64,000 bases of DNA from Telopea speciosissima (GCF_018873765.1 NC_057922.1:44226321-44290320), one strand, 5' to 3'. Positions 1 to 9,966 are shown, counted from the first letter of the stretch. Numbers and translations are program-made. The notes: generated from the sequence alone by a model not told the origin.

Positions 1-1060
1 TTCCACCGATGTCAAGTCATGGACCGGTTCCTCCAGCCCTTTTTCTATGTGTTGGTGTTCTATATGACCGACATAAGACTCGACTTGCTAGATATTACGG
101 AGGTTCAGTGAGCACCATGCCGAATCTCTCTACCATTTCCTTCTCTTCCACTTTGGCCTAGAGTGAATAGAAAGAGTGGATTGTGAAACTAACTGCCCGG
201 TCTTTCTTATCCTCCTTTTCCCGGATGCTAGTCTAGAAGCTAAAGCTAATCACCAGGCTCAAACCCTTGCCAATTAGAGGAGCCAAAGGAAAGACTTTCA
301 TTCAGCTTCGAGCGATAAAAAAAAGGGGTTGTGATGATACAAGAACTTCGTTTCCTTCCCTACCTTTAGCCCTCACGTAAGGGCCATCCTTCCAACCTTG
401 CCCACCTTTAGCCCTCTAATCCAACTACCTACATTCCACGAAATTGTGCACCACAAATAGGAGCTAATGAACAGACCTGCGATACCATAGAAAGACATCA
501 CAATCCCTTGTGGCCGGCTTGTACTTCCACTACAGAATCGACAATAATGCTACTGAGTGAATTGATCGAATCAATCTACCCCTACTATTATTTACTTGAA
601 TCGCAATCCCACTTATATACGTTGTATCATTTGAGAGGTGAGCGCCCCTACTATTCATTGGTGCGATGGTGCCTACCCACTTGGAGAAGCAACACGATCC
701 GCTTATCAAGCATACAATCCGGGCAATGCCACCCATCTCCAACCATCACTTTTACCCCCAGTAGGTGGGTGGGGAAGGAATAGTAGCCCTGAACAAGAGA
801 GAAAGGAATCCACTAACCTTGAAACCACTTTAAAAAGACCCACAAAGGGTTATTGAAAAGGAGGACATCCGAACAGGAGCCAGCAGACAGGGCGCTTTCC
901 CTAATTTTTAAAAAAAACAACGTCTCCCATTTTTCAAGATTCGGCGAGCCCTTTACTCATTGATATAGTGAGGTCGCTCTACTTCGTAGATAAGGCGGCT
1001 CACTCCTAGGGGGAACGTTAAGATATTGGGAGTTATAGAGGTATAATCCCACATTGGTTT
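1..1060. other. Possible organellar (mitochondrial-type) DNA insert
   Basis: No convincing reading frame or transposon domain is visible here. The base composition is more balanced than in the rest of the window. The texture, with short palindromic GC-rich clusters (for example around 960-1010) and scattered CCTTAC/GTAAGG boxes, resembles angiosperm mitochondrial intergenic DNA. That makes a nuclear copy of mitochondrial DNA the leading guess. This is an impression of composition and style; I recognise no mitochondrial gene. It could equally be ordinary host intergenic DNA. The right edge is set only by where copia-like sequence begins. Confidence 0.33.
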
Positions 1061-1189
1061 GGACCTAGGATGTGTCTTTAAGTACTCTTTGGTCATCTTC
1101 ACCTAATGCCTTAAGTTTTTGTTTTGTCTTTATTTGAGCATTATGTTCCCAAAACTTAGTAAGAGATGTTTTCTTATCTTGGGTTGAAT

Positions 1190-1473
1190 ATTTGTCTCTA
1201 GAAAGAAGCTTGTGAAGTGTCGTTGGGTTTATCCTATCAAGTATCACTTTGACCACATTGTTGAGTGGTTCAAAAGCTCATTTAGTTGCCAAAGACTACA
1301 CTTAAGGCATATGAAGATCGATTATTTTGAATCATATTCCCCTATTGCATGTCTCAATTTTGCAAGTGCGGAGAGGGGTGTTGATATACATTGTTCTTGT
1401 CCTCAACTGTTTGAGCTTTTGGGTTAAGAAGGCATTCAATCCTTGGCAAGTGCGAGAGGTTTGTGTCGTGTTT
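1190..1473 (+). pseudogene. Decayed Ty1/copia reverse transcriptase fragment, left part
   Basis: The plus-strand frame from about 1,212 reads KCRWVYPIKY, then a WFKSSF stretch and IDYFESYSPIA. This matches the N-terminal copia reverse transcriptase block (K-W-V-Y-K-I-K, then [10 protein letters not shown], then D-Y-x-E-T-F-S-P-V-A). The middle block is badly eroded. The fragment then runs into non-coding sequence and is cut at 1,474 by the LINE insertion; its continuation resumes at 5,784. No gag, protease or integrase is visible beside it, so this is a relic. Confidence 0.6.
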
Positions 1474-1490
1474 TCATGCCTCTAAGCCTT
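1474..1490 (+). repeat. Target-site duplication of LINE 1, left copy (17 bp)
   Basis: The 17 bases TCATGCCTCTAAGCCTT at 1,474-1,490 recur exactly at 5,767-5,783. They bracket a poly-T run (the poly-A tail on the minus strand) on one side and the truncated 5' end of the LINE on the other. This is the expected product of target-primed reverse transcription. Confidence 0.93.
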
Positions 1491-1602
1491 TTTTTTTTTT
1501 TTTTATGGAAAGAAAATATTTATAAGATTAGCAAAGAGGAGCATTTGTACAATAGTCTATGCAGTAAGGGGTATGGGGAGCAGTTGCTATAAAACACCTA
1601 AA

Positions 1603-2031
1603 TCAGTTAACAAGAGAAGGATTAGTAATCTGCTTAAAGGAGACTTCAGGAGTTCTAACCCTAATCTTCAAAAAATAATCTAAAACTTCAAGGGGCCATG
1701 GGGAAAGGGATAGAGTTGGAAGAAGTCCTGGTAGCACCTCATTTGAGCACCAAACTTCTTTCAACTTCAAACCTCTCAAGGCAGCAAAATCTAGTCCGTA
1801 GAGAATCCCAGTCAGCTCTGGTTCCAAAAAATGGTTTTTTTTACTTTGGCCGGCTGTCAGAAAAAGAAGTTTCCCATCTACCAAAAAACCAAAGACCCAT
1901 CCTGGCTTACCTATATCTTTGCAGTCAAATCCTGCGTATAACAAAACAGGAAAATCTAATATTGGTAAATCAATCCTAGAAGAAGATGCAGAGTTAGTAT
2001 AAACTGAATAATCCGAATGAGGAGAAGACAA
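1603..2031 (-). pseudogene. LINE 1 RNase H-like domain
   Basis: This 142-residue minus-strand frame follows the RT near the 3' end of the LINE, where many plant L1 elements carry an RNase H domain. LYAGFDCKDIG, then FLVDGKLL, then EPELTGILYGLDFA and LKEVWCSNEVLPGLL follow the RNase H fold order. The glutamate of the ExxA/G-type block is present (EPELTGI). The usual aspartate in the following strand (xIEIESDS) is replaced by CSN, and the first aspartate is uncertain. LINE 2 shows the same replacement, so this looks like a property of the family and not random decay. Confidence 0.7.
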
Positions 2032-2399
2032 AACATCTGATTTATAAAATAAGGGGAGGAGGGGAAATATTCAAATCCGATAACCACTGGTTTATTCTTC
2101 AAAGAACTTGGCCAGGGTTAGGACGCACAGAATTAAATACATAATTGTTTCTAGTCGGCCTGCCAAATAACATAGCAATTATTAATAAAAATAGAAAAAA
2201 ACCAAATCAGAGAGGGATTGTCAAGCTATCGGTCAAGCAAAGCAGAGATGCAGTAATGTCTGAGAGATGGGAATAAAATGAATTCAGTCCTCAGACCCAA
2301 AGGACCAGCTACCCAGATGTGCTTAACCCAGTCACAAGAGAGGAAGATATGTCAGAGGGTCTCATTATAAGTGCCATAGAGAGCACAAGTGGGTTCGAT

Positions 2400-2705
2400 C
2401 TAAGTCCATTTCGAAATAGAATCCTTAACCGGAATCCCTGCATTTAATACACGCCAGAAGAAAAATTTAAGCTTAGGATGAAGTTTGAGTTTCCAAAAAA
2501 TTTCCACCAAGCGATAGAAGTCAGTTAAAGAAGTGCTAGAAAGAAAAGAAGCCGCTAATTTGGTTTTAAAGCGACCATCCCTAGCAAGCATGCACCACCA
2601 AGAGTCTGGGGACTCAGAGCAGGGGATGTTAAGGATCTTTGTCATCAGAGATGGGGTTGTATCTCTGATAAGATCCTCATTCCATGACAGGTTTGAGAGG
2701 AACAA
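2400..2705 (-). pseudogene. LINE 1 zinc-binding (zf-RVT) region of ORF2
   Basis: This minus-strand frame holds FFWRVLNAGIPVKDSISKWT, the conserved entry to the zf-RVT region C-terminal to reverse transcriptase in plant LINEs. There the motif is usually W-x-x-x-x-x-x-I-P-T/V-x-x-x-L followed by a C-x2-C...H...C zinc site. The cysteine part lies beyond a stop at the frame end, toward 2,400-2,280. The matching region in LINE 2 (29,122-29,493) retains the cysteines. It is linked to the RT by about 200 bp of frame-broken sequence. Confidence 0.65.
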
Positions 2706-2918
2706 ATTAACCTTCTCGGGATAGACCCTCTGAGAAGTGTCAGGTTTGATGGTAAAGGCCGGAATAGAAGGTATCCAGGGATCAGTCCAAAAATAGGTAT
2801 CCCTACCATTACCAATCCTTGGAAAATAGAAAGATTGGAGGGGCTGGATGATCTTGGAGATACTGTTCCAACACCAGGATCCTTTTTTTAATCTAGTAGC
2901 AGGGTCAAAAAGAGAGGT

Positions 2919-4214
2919 CTAAGGAAAGTACTTAGCTTTCAACACCCTAGCCCAAATAGAGGTACTCTCAGATAACAACCGCCATCCCAATTTAAGAAGG
3001 AGAGCCTGATTATGGGTATGGGCTGGACGAAAGCCAAGACCCCCAAGGTGGATGGGTGAACTCATAACCTTCCACGAAACAAGAGATTTTTTTTTATGCA
3101 AATTAGTCCCACCAGACCAGAAATTATAACTTACAGAATCAATTTGCTTATAGATAGCTTTAGGAAAATAAAAACAGCTCATGAGACAAGCAGAGAATGA
3201 ATTTAAAACAGATTTTATAAGTACACTACACCCTGCAAAAGAGAGGTGGTTAGATTTCCATGAAGAAAGTCTAGAAGAGATTCTATGCACCAGTGGGATC
3301 AATTGTTTAGCCTTAGATCTCTTAGGAAAAAGTTTAGTCCCTAAATATGTGGAATCTAGCTGCATCTCAGGAATTCCCAAAATCCTACTTAAATTAATTT
3401 TCTCAGACTTGGAGACATTCCTACTAAAATGTAAACCACTTTTGGTGAAATTAATTTTCTGGCCCGAAAGATCCGAAAAAAGATCCAAAATGGCCTTAAT
3501 AGTAAGCAAATCCTCAGAAGTGGCTCTGCAAAATATGAAAACATCATCAGCAAATAGAATGTGAGTAATCTCAGGAGCACCTCTGGCAACTTGAATGTCT
3601 CTGAAGAGATTGAGATCTCTAGAAGCAGCAATCAACCGGGAGAGAACCTCCATACCAGTAATAAACAAATAAGGACTCAAGGGGCATCCTTGCCTCATCC
3701 CTCTTGATACCTTAAAGAAACCAAAAGGGGTGCCATCAAGCTTAACAAAATAGGTCATGGAGGAGAGTAGCTGCAAAATGAAATCACACCACTGTTGCCC
3801 AAACCCGAGGAATTTAAAAATGGCCGTAATAAAAGACCATTCCATATGGTCATAGGCCTTAGACATATCAATTTTAATGGCAACCCACCCCAACTTGCCT
3901 TTCTTGTGGTTGAGGTAATGGAATATTTCATGGGATATGATTACATTATCAGAAATTTGTTGGCCCAAGACAAAGGCACCCTGAAAAGGGGAAATAGAGG
4001 ATGGGAGGAAACTTTTTAATCTATTAGCAACCAATTTAGCAATTATTTTATAAAGAACAGAATAGAGACTAATGGGTCTAAATTCACTAACAAAAGAGGC
4101 AGAATCAAATTTAGGAATGAGACAGAGAAGAGTATGGTTAACCTCAGCAGGATAGAAAGAGTGGAGAAGCAGTTGCTGATGAAGCAAAGGAGAGAATCCT
4201 TGATGTCCTCCCAA
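2919..4214 (-). pseudogene. LINE 1 reverse transcriptase
   Basis: A 431-codon open minus-strand frame covering fingers, palm and thumb of a LINE reverse transcriptase. Visible blocks are LIPKFD, FRPISLYSVLYKIIAKLVANRL, QGAFVLGQQISDN, IDMSKAYDHMEW, RGMRQGCPLSPYLF and HILFADDVFIF, so both catalytic aspartates of the FADD box remain. YLGTKLFPKR and WKSNHLSFAG mark the thumb. The N-terminal part of the domain continues in another frame in 4,043-4,939. The long open stretch implies limited decay, but the element cannot be autonomous because its 5' third is missing. Confidence 0.88.
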
Positions 4215-4939
4215 AACTTCTGAAAAAAGCAGGTCTGAAAACCATCAATCCCTGGGGCTTTAAGAGGCCCAAAAGAGAAGACCACATACTTTAATTCCTC
4301 AAAAGAGGGGGGGGGGGAGCAAAGGGAAGAAGCAGCAGAAACAGGGACACAGGGGGAAAAGAGACATTCAACGAAGCCAGCATCAAGAGGAGAGGATGTT
4401 GTGAAAATTTTAGAGAAGTGATCCGCAAAAGCCAGAGCTATCTCTTTGGTGTTGATAACCTTCTCCCCATTTTCTAAACAAAGAAAATCAATTTTATGAC
4501 ACCGAGTATTCTGTTTGGCCATGGCATGAAAACATCTAGTATTTCTATCACCAAACAAAATATAGTTCTGTCTAGATTTTTGCAACCAAAAACACTCATC
4601 GACATCTAAAATCCATTTAAGCTTATTTGAGGACAGAAGCAAGTCATCCTTGTGTAAAGGGGAGAGCTCCTCCAAGTTACCAATCTCACAGACCAGTTGT
4701 TTTTTAAGAGTATCAATATGGCCAAAGACATCACGGTTCCAGCATTTCAAAAGATTGGAAAAAGAGGATAACCTGCAGGGGAAGGAGTCAGAGGACTTGT
4801 TGTTCCAAAAGGTCGAGACAAAGTTACTAAAGTCAGGGTGGTGTATCCAAGCAAGTTGAAAGTGAAATAACTTTTTATAAGAGGTCCTAGAGGGGCAAGT
4901 ATTTAAAATAATAGGATGATGGTCCAAACAGAGAGACAA
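4043..4939 (-). pseudogene. LINE 1 endonuclease-RT linker and RT N-terminus
   Basis: This 298-codon minus-strand frame holds FHFQLAWIHHPDF, WNRDVFGHID, FGDRNTRCFHAMAKQNTRC and LKAPGIDGFQTCFFQKFWEDI. This is the typical plant L1 linker (LGDRNTKFFH) and the P-G-x-D-G-F motif that opens the RT domain. The frame ends inside the RT, and its overlap with 2,919-4,214 shows a frameshift near 4,100-4,214. The upstream end lies inside the 503-bp tandem duplication, so part of this linker is present twice. Confidence 0.82.
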
Positions 4940-5501
4940 GCCCTTTTTTCAAGGAGGTCAGTGGAAAAAGGTTAAACCAAGTGGGGGAACAGAATGCCTT
5001 GACACCGAGTATTCTGTTTGGCCATGGCATGAAAACATCTAGTATTTCTATCACCAAACAAAATATAGTTCTATCTAGATTTTTGCAACCAAAAACACTC
5101 ATCGGCATCTAAAATCCATTTAAGCTTATTTGAGGACAGAAGTAAGTCATCCTTGTGTAAAGGGGAGAGCTCCTCCAAGTTACCAATCTCACAGACCAGT
5201 TGTTTTTTAAGAGTCAATATGGCCAAAGACATCACAGTTCCAGCATTTCAAAAGATTGGAAAAAGAGGATAACCTGCAGGGGAAGGAGTCAGAGGACTTG
5301 TTATTCCAAAAGGTCGAGACAAAGTTACTAAAGTCAGGGTGGTGTATCCAAGCAAGTTGAAAGTGAAATAACTTTTTATAAGAGGTCCTAGAGGGGCAAG
5401 TATTTAAAATAATAGGATGATGGTCCAAACAGAGAGACGAGCCCTTTTTTCAAGGAGGTCAGTGGAAAAAGGTTAAACTAAGTGGGGGAACAGAAGGCCT
5501 T
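4498..5501 (-). repeat. 503-bp tandem duplication inside LINE 1
   Basis: Positions 4,498-5,000 and 5,001-5,501 are direct tandem copies. Both start GACACCGAGTATTCTG and both end near GGGGGAACAGAA(T/G)GCCTT. By eye I count about nine substitutions and one 2-bp deletion (GTATCAATATGG versus GTCAATATGG), so the copies are roughly 98% alike. The unit encodes part of the endonuclease-RT linker, and the duplication shifts the frame. The second copy gives the separate frame 5,207-5,428. Confidence 0.92.
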
Positions 5502-5502
5502 G

Positions 5503-5688
5503 TCAAGACATTCCTTTATCAGGTTGGGTGGTTTCCTCAAGTGAACAAGAGTTGATCAAACTAGAAAGAAGGGATGAAGTAGTGGTAGAATGAAACGGAT
5601 TCGCACCCAACTTGTCACATTGCCTCAGGATCTCATTAAAATCACCAAGAATGCAGAACGGTTCCGAGATGGAACAAATAAAGTTCAA
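5503..5688 (-). pseudogene. LINE 1 endonuclease C-terminal remnant
   Basis: The minus-strand frame includes SISEPFCILGDFNEILRQCDK. This holds the G-D-F-N-E motif of the exonuclease-endonuclease-phosphatase fold used by L1 endonucleases. It lies where expected, 5' of the linker. The element ends some 80 bp further on at the target duplication, so the N-terminal half of the nuclease (metal-binding N and E residues) is absent. LINE 2 carries the corresponding region at 31,897-32,718. Confidence 0.8.
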
Positions 5689-5766
5689 AAGGACTTTCCA
5701 AAAATCACCACGCAGCTGGGGTTGGGGTGGAGCATATATAAAAACACACCAAAAGGCACCAAGATG

Positions 5767-5783
5767 TCATGCCTCTAAGCCTT
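5767..5783 (+). repeat. Target-site duplication of LINE 1, right copy (17 bp)
   Basis: Exact copy of 1,474-1,490. Joining the two flanks at this word gives back the uninterrupted copia-derived sequence. Confidence 0.93.
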
Positions 5784-6030
5784 ATACTATCAGTCACGTG
5801 CAAAGTTATGTATGTGGTCCTACACATGGGGGAGTGTTGATATATATTGTTAGGGATGATGTTCTCTGCCCAGGAGTGCAAGATGCACCCAGAGACATGG
5901 CAGGTGGATTCCAACCATCCCTCTTTGTATTTTTTTTTTTTCTCTCTGGATATGCTCAATTGTCCTCCTATAACATTTCTTTCATTTTAATACAATTCTT
6001 TCTGATCCTTTGCGAAAACAAAAATGTGGG
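5784..6030 (+). mobile_element. Copia 3' end: polypurine tract and LTR remnant
   Basis: The purine-rich CATGGGGGAG is followed directly by TGTTGATATATATTG at 5,835, the usual junction of a copia polypurine tract and 3' LTR. This continues the fragment broken at 1,474 by LINE 1. The LTR end is uncertain; AAAACA around 6,020 is a candidate. A weak echo of the LTR start occurs at about 1,379 (GTGTTGATATACATTG). Between the LTR and the next gene (6,031-6,519) I see only AT-rich sequence. Confidence 0.5.
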
Positions 6031-6519
6031 ACATCCATTGCATTTAAGTTCGTTTTCCTTAATGATGAGATTAAAAAGCATATTTGTTGAGGAGAATAAA
6101 CATCATCACCCATTGTTCAACCCAATTTCAAGCTTAGATGGATACAATTATTTGGTAAAGTGATTCTGATCTTTACATTTAGGCTATATGTACAATGTTG
6201 AGCTCCTGATAAATTTTAACAGTGAATGTATATAGACTTATGAGAGCAAAACGTATCCTGATCAGGGTTCATGTTTGATTACTGAACACATGAAGGTATA
6301 AAGTAATCAGATACTTTCACATTGAGCTATACCATGGTTTCCAAATACCCAATAGAATACTTATCCCCATAGACATTTCAAGTCCTTCCCACTAGCAGAT
6401 TTAAATTTTAAATTTGGGCTTTTATCTGTATTTATAGAAGATATGTGGAACTTTGAGATATTGAATACTAACTATTCTGTAATGGCAGGTACACACCAAA
6501 CTGAAGAAGTTGTAATCAT

Positions 6520-7847
6520 CTAATATTGCATATCTTGAATGGGTTCATCATACTCATTGCACTGTTGAAGCATTTGAAAGATTGTACTATTCTGAGTTTG
6601 TAAAGGAGGAAGAGGAGCCCTCTTGAGCAGCGGCGGTATTGAATGGTTGCGAGTGAGAGTATGATGCCTCTTACGCACTGCTCGAGCTGGAGGCTCAACA
6701 GCCACCACCAACATTCCTTCCTCATTCATATCTGTTGATACTTCTCCCCTCTTCCTCAAGCTTTCGGCTAACCGTTCCTCCCGCATTTGTACATCCTTTT
6801 CATACAAAATAAGAAATCTATCTGTGAGATGTAAGAAGATTAAACACACTTTCCATATAAAGTTGATGAGGTTTTCCTTAATGTGGAAACTACTAAGTAG
6901 ATCAAACAATGAAGCAGCCTAGATTCCAAACTGATTCCAAAACTATCAAACTTGCCCAAAAGATAATAACTTTGGGATTTTATAACTTGGTAGATATACA
7001 GGGATAAGTGAAACTCAAAATATAAGGATTTAGGTTTTTTGGGTTCTCAAGTATATGAATTCATTGCCTTAACATTCCTTGGAGATGTTTCAAGAAAAAA
7101 TTGAAAAGATATTTCCTTTCCCAACTTGGTCAAACTATGTCTTAAGGTTGGAATCTATGCTTGTCTCCTCTTCTTATCTAGGACTTGTCTTGGTGGGTAA
7201 GTGCATGTAGTGTGTTAAAACTACACTATATATGGAACTAATTAGAATATTTGTTGACATTACCAAAATAAATTCTCAAAGAAAGAACAGAGGAAAAAAC
7301 CCATCAGAGAAAACATAAGATGGTTTGAGGATTAGTTTCATTTAGTCCATAGAAAAAAGCAAAAGTTTCAACAATGTAAGAGAAACTGAAGTAGGCATAG
7401 TGAAAACCAAAAGAGGAACCAGAATGCCAAAAGGAACATAACAGATTAATATCAGATGAAACCTTACAAAGAAGAAAAATGGAACTTTTCCTTACATTTG
7501 ACACTGAAGAGCCTGGCATTGGGCATTTGACTGGTCTGTCCTCATCAGATGGCTCCACTGGGTGCTCTATTGGCTTGAACTCTAGATCTAGTTCCAACCC
7601 ATGACCACCCTGCATATCTACACCTCTTTGAACCTCTGCCTCTTCAATCTCAGGCCTCAATGGAACTTTGGCTTCTCGTTTATCCTAAAAAGACCAACAA
7701 AACAAGAGACTGGATTAAAATCCAGAAAACTCAAACGTTTAAGCAAAAAAGAAAACAAAAACTGACCCAGAATTTGAAGACTAAAGTTGTTAAAAAAGGG
7801 AAAAAAGAAAAGAGTCTTACAAATCCATCTCCACATGAAAAACCCAT
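6520..7847 (-). CDS. Uncharacterised conserved plant protein, three exons, 163 aa
   Basis: I assemble three minus-strand coding exons, all in phase 0: 7,821-7,847 (9 codons, MGFSCGDGF), 7,496-7,684 (63 codons) and 6,520-6,795 (91 codons plus TAG). Every junction has GT-AG ends: GTAAG after exons 1 and 2, TTTTTAG and AAAAG before exons 2 and 3. Exon 2 is acidic and begins DKREAKVPLRPEIEEAE, with a HPVEPSDEDRPVKCPMP motif. Exon 3 is basic and proline-rich (MREERLAESLRKRG, VRKRHHTLTR, PPLLKRAPLPPL) and ends with a short helix-like IFQMLQQCN. There is no signal peptide or membrane segment. The open phase-0 exons and charge pattern argue for a real small host gene. I know no function; the style recalls unnamed plant nuclear-type proteins. 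Confidence 0.72.
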
Positions 7848-8330
7848 AGAGAAATGGACATTAGCTCAAGCCAAAACCATGACCAATCTCAGGAAGTCAC
7901 ACACACATAAAGCCTGAGAATGAGAGAGATAGGTAGAGAAAGAAGGAGAGATGTGATTGTGTGTGAAAAAAAAGAGAAAGGAGGGGCGGGGGGGGGGCAG
8001 AGAGAGAGAGAGAGAGTGCAGTGGGATCAGATATACACTGGAAAACGAGAAAGATTCCCACAATGCCAAAACCTTTTCCTTTCTTTATTGCTGTGTATCT
8101 ATCTCTATGGCAGAGCTTTTTTCCCTTTTGCTTGCTTTAAGAACAGTAATTGGGTTTTCTTTTGAAATGGGTGCTGTTCGCTAAAGCAAGAAAAGAGGGA
8201 AAAAGCACAAAAAAGAGAAGAGAAGGCAAGGAAATGAGCAGAGCTAGAGAGAGAGCCAGAAGATTGCCTTCTCTGCTCTGCTTTTAGTAGCCGTTGTTCA
8301 TTTCAATGTTGTGTAAATAAATCCTTAATA
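7848..8330 (-). promoter_or_regulatory. Likely 5' UTR and promoter of the 163-aa gene
   Basis: Upstream of the minus-strand ATG at 7,847 lies a strongly pyrimidine-rich stretch on that strand: a CT microsatellite at 7,999-8,016, a C-run, then CTTTTCTC tracts to about 8,280. CT-rich leaders like this are common in plant 5' UTRs. Small upstream ATGs occur in it. I see no clear TATA box. Confidence 0.4.
7999..8016. repeat. (GA)n microsatellite
   Basis: Nine AG/GA repeats, next to a run of nine G. It sits in the leader of the 163-aa gene. Confidence 0.9.
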
Positions 8331-8751
8331 GCTTTAAAATATAAGAATTACAATGAGAGATACGGAATGAGGCAGGCAGGCAGCAGGGCTGGAGCTTCAA
8401 GAATCCTTACCATCAGACCATGTGATGTTTCATGAAACAGACAGACATTTAAAGGGTACTGTAAAAGCAAATATCTGATTGGGTGATCTTTGTGGTCCCA
8501 CCATGGACATTCTCTTTTGGGACCGATGCTTAAAGAGTTTTCCAAATAAATAACCGTTATTAGGTTTTGGATCTTTTTATGTTAGAAGGTATACAGTATA
8601 CACAGGTTCTACGGCCATGTTTGAACGCAAATAGTGGTATTTTGATCCTGTAGCAGTCCGATACGATCAATACGTATCAGCATCTTATACCAATATCAAA
8701 ACTATGGGGACAAGTGTTTCATCCATACCAGAAAAGGAAATAAATAAACAA
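8331..8751. other. Intergenic, no feature seen
   Basis: AT-rich sequence between the promoter of the 163-aa gene and the next LINE tail. The short frames on both strands show no domain. Confidence 0.5.
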
Positions 8752-9085
8752 CTTTTTTTTTTTTAATTTTATGAAAACAGTTTATTATCTTTGGAACAAA
8801 GTTCCAGCCGCATCAGCAGCAAGAGCCGAACAAATACAATTAAGAGGATCAATGATCCAAGTACATTGAGATTGAGAGGAGGCTTCAGTAGATGCTAACA
8901 CATCAGCTACTTGATTTGCTTTACGGAAGACACAGACGTGGGAGATTCTGGAAACAGGGAAGAATGTAGCTTGCAATCTTCAACCAACTAAGAAATTCTC
9001 CATGGGATGGCTGAAACTTTGGAGTCCAGAATATCCACTACCAACAAATTATCACTCTCAATGATCAACGTCAAGGAAACAAATT
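8752..9085 (-). pseudogene. 5'-truncated LINE tail with RNase H end (LINE 3)
   Basis: A T-run at about 8,752-8,765 is the poly-A tail of a minus-strand element. Behind it the frame 8,785-8,976 reads ISHVCVFRKANQVADVLAS, the classic C-terminal block of plant LINE RNase H (H-V-x-R-x-x-N-x-x-A-D-x-L-A). Further 5' a second frame gives LTLIIESDNLLVVDILD, which keeps the I-E-S-D active-site strand. A frameshift separates the two. Only the last 330 bp or so remain. The intact ESD box shows that this comes from a different LINE family than LINEs 1 and 2. I found no clear target duplication. Confidence 0.75.
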
Positions 9086-9150
9086 AGAAGATATATCATG
9101 GGGTGGCAGTTTCTCTTTTCTCGAGGGATTGAGGTTTGGGTCTCGGGATG

Positions 9151-9310
9151 CTATTTTTATCATATGCGGTTCCTTAGTGCCTCTCACAAGAGGAAGGTGG
9201 ACCCCACCCGGGCAGAGTGTTTAGTCAAGTGCCCCGGGTGGGTCCCACCCCCCTCTTGTGAGAGGCACTAAGGAACCGCACTGGTCAGGGACCGTAGATG
9301 ATAACGATTC
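9151..9310. mobile_element. Fold-back MITE, Mutator-like, 9-bp duplication
   Basis: The 160-bp element is bracketed by perfect 9-bp copies of CTCGGGATG (9,142-9,150 and 9,311-9,319). It is nearly one long inverted repeat. Positions 9,166-9,193 and 9,252-9,279 are perfect 28-bp complements (start GCGGTTCCTTAGTGCC), and weaker pairing extends both outward to the ends and inward through a CCCACCCGGG-type region. A 9-bp duplication with long terminal inverted repeats fits a non-autonomous MULE. It has no coding capacity. Confidence 0.85.
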
Positions 9311-9319
9311 CTCGGGATG

Positions 9320-9966
9320 ATATTGATAAGATTTTAATCTACTCCATTACTGATACGTTCCATTTTGCTCTATTACACTCTTAGATGATTGACACATGTA
9401 TCTGACTGATCCAACGGTCAGAAAACCAAATTAAAAATTTACTTTGTAGTTTTGCATTTTAACTTTTACTGGTTTTTTACTTTTGGTTTTTAACTTTTTG
9501 ATTTTTACCTTTCCCTCTCATTCTCTCTCCCCTTTCCTGATCTGAAACCTTTCATTTCTCTCTGGTCTTCGGTCACTCTGAAGAAAGTCTCCGCTGGATA
9601 TGAAGCACCTGTGATGTGAGCTCTGCGGTTTGCACGGTTAAGTGTCTGGTCCAAGCTCTTCCGTATCTAACCTCTTTCGTCTCTCTCTTCCCTTCCCAAT
9701 CTCAAGAGGAGAAGCTGCATTTGAGAAGAAAGAAGCAAGAAACCAGAGTTCCATTTGTGATTGAGCCCCTGCTCCAACCTCTTCCATTTGCTGGTCTAGG
9801 AGCGCGACCAAAGCTCTGCTGGAGTACCCTAACTCGGTGAGATCGATGGCTTGGCCCTCCCCCATTGATCTGATTTCTTCCTTTAGCAGCAAAGTTACTT
9901 GATGGGTAGGGTTCTTAATAGTTCAGATAGTTACGGAAAAGCATAAAGAATCGCCAGCTAACCAGA
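9320..9966. other. Intergenic with pyrimidine-rich tracts
   Basis: CT-rich segments at 9,500-9,560 and 9,680-9,710 resemble plant 5' leader sequence. A 75-codon frame (9,616-9,840) ends at a possible GTGAGA donor. It lacks an ATG start and any recognisable motif, so I do not call a gene. It may be the remains of the promoter side of a lost gene. Confidence 0.35.

Larger units (their letters stand above)
1491..5766 (-). mobile_element. 5'-truncated L1-type LINE (LINE 1)
   Basis: A non-LTR retrotransposon in minus orientation. The poly-A tail is the T-run at 1,491-1,503. Reading away from it come an RNase H-like region, the zinc-binding and C-terminal RT region, the reverse transcriptase with its FADD box, an N-terminal linker, and the last part of the endonuclease. 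The element stops inside the endonuclease, at a point matching about 32,270 of the longer relative at 28,551-37,780, and abuts the right target duplication. ORF1 and most of the endonuclease are missing, so this copy was dead on arrival. A 503-bp tandem duplication (4,498-5,501) breaks the ORF2 frame further. The two LINEs share tail sequence and domain order and belong to one family. Confidence 0.93.

Noticed and set aside
3181..3564. 127-codon plus-strand frame
   Set aside because: Antisense shadow of the LINE 1 reverse transcriptase.
7920..8184. Plus-strand frames with arginine/glutamate repeats
   Set aside because: Produced by the GA microsatellite and purine-rich tract in the leader of the minus-strand gene.
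9616..9840. 75-codon plus-strand frame with a possible GTGAGA donor
   Set aside because: No ATG start, low-complexity start and end, and no family resemblance. It lies in pyrimidine-rich leader-like DNA.
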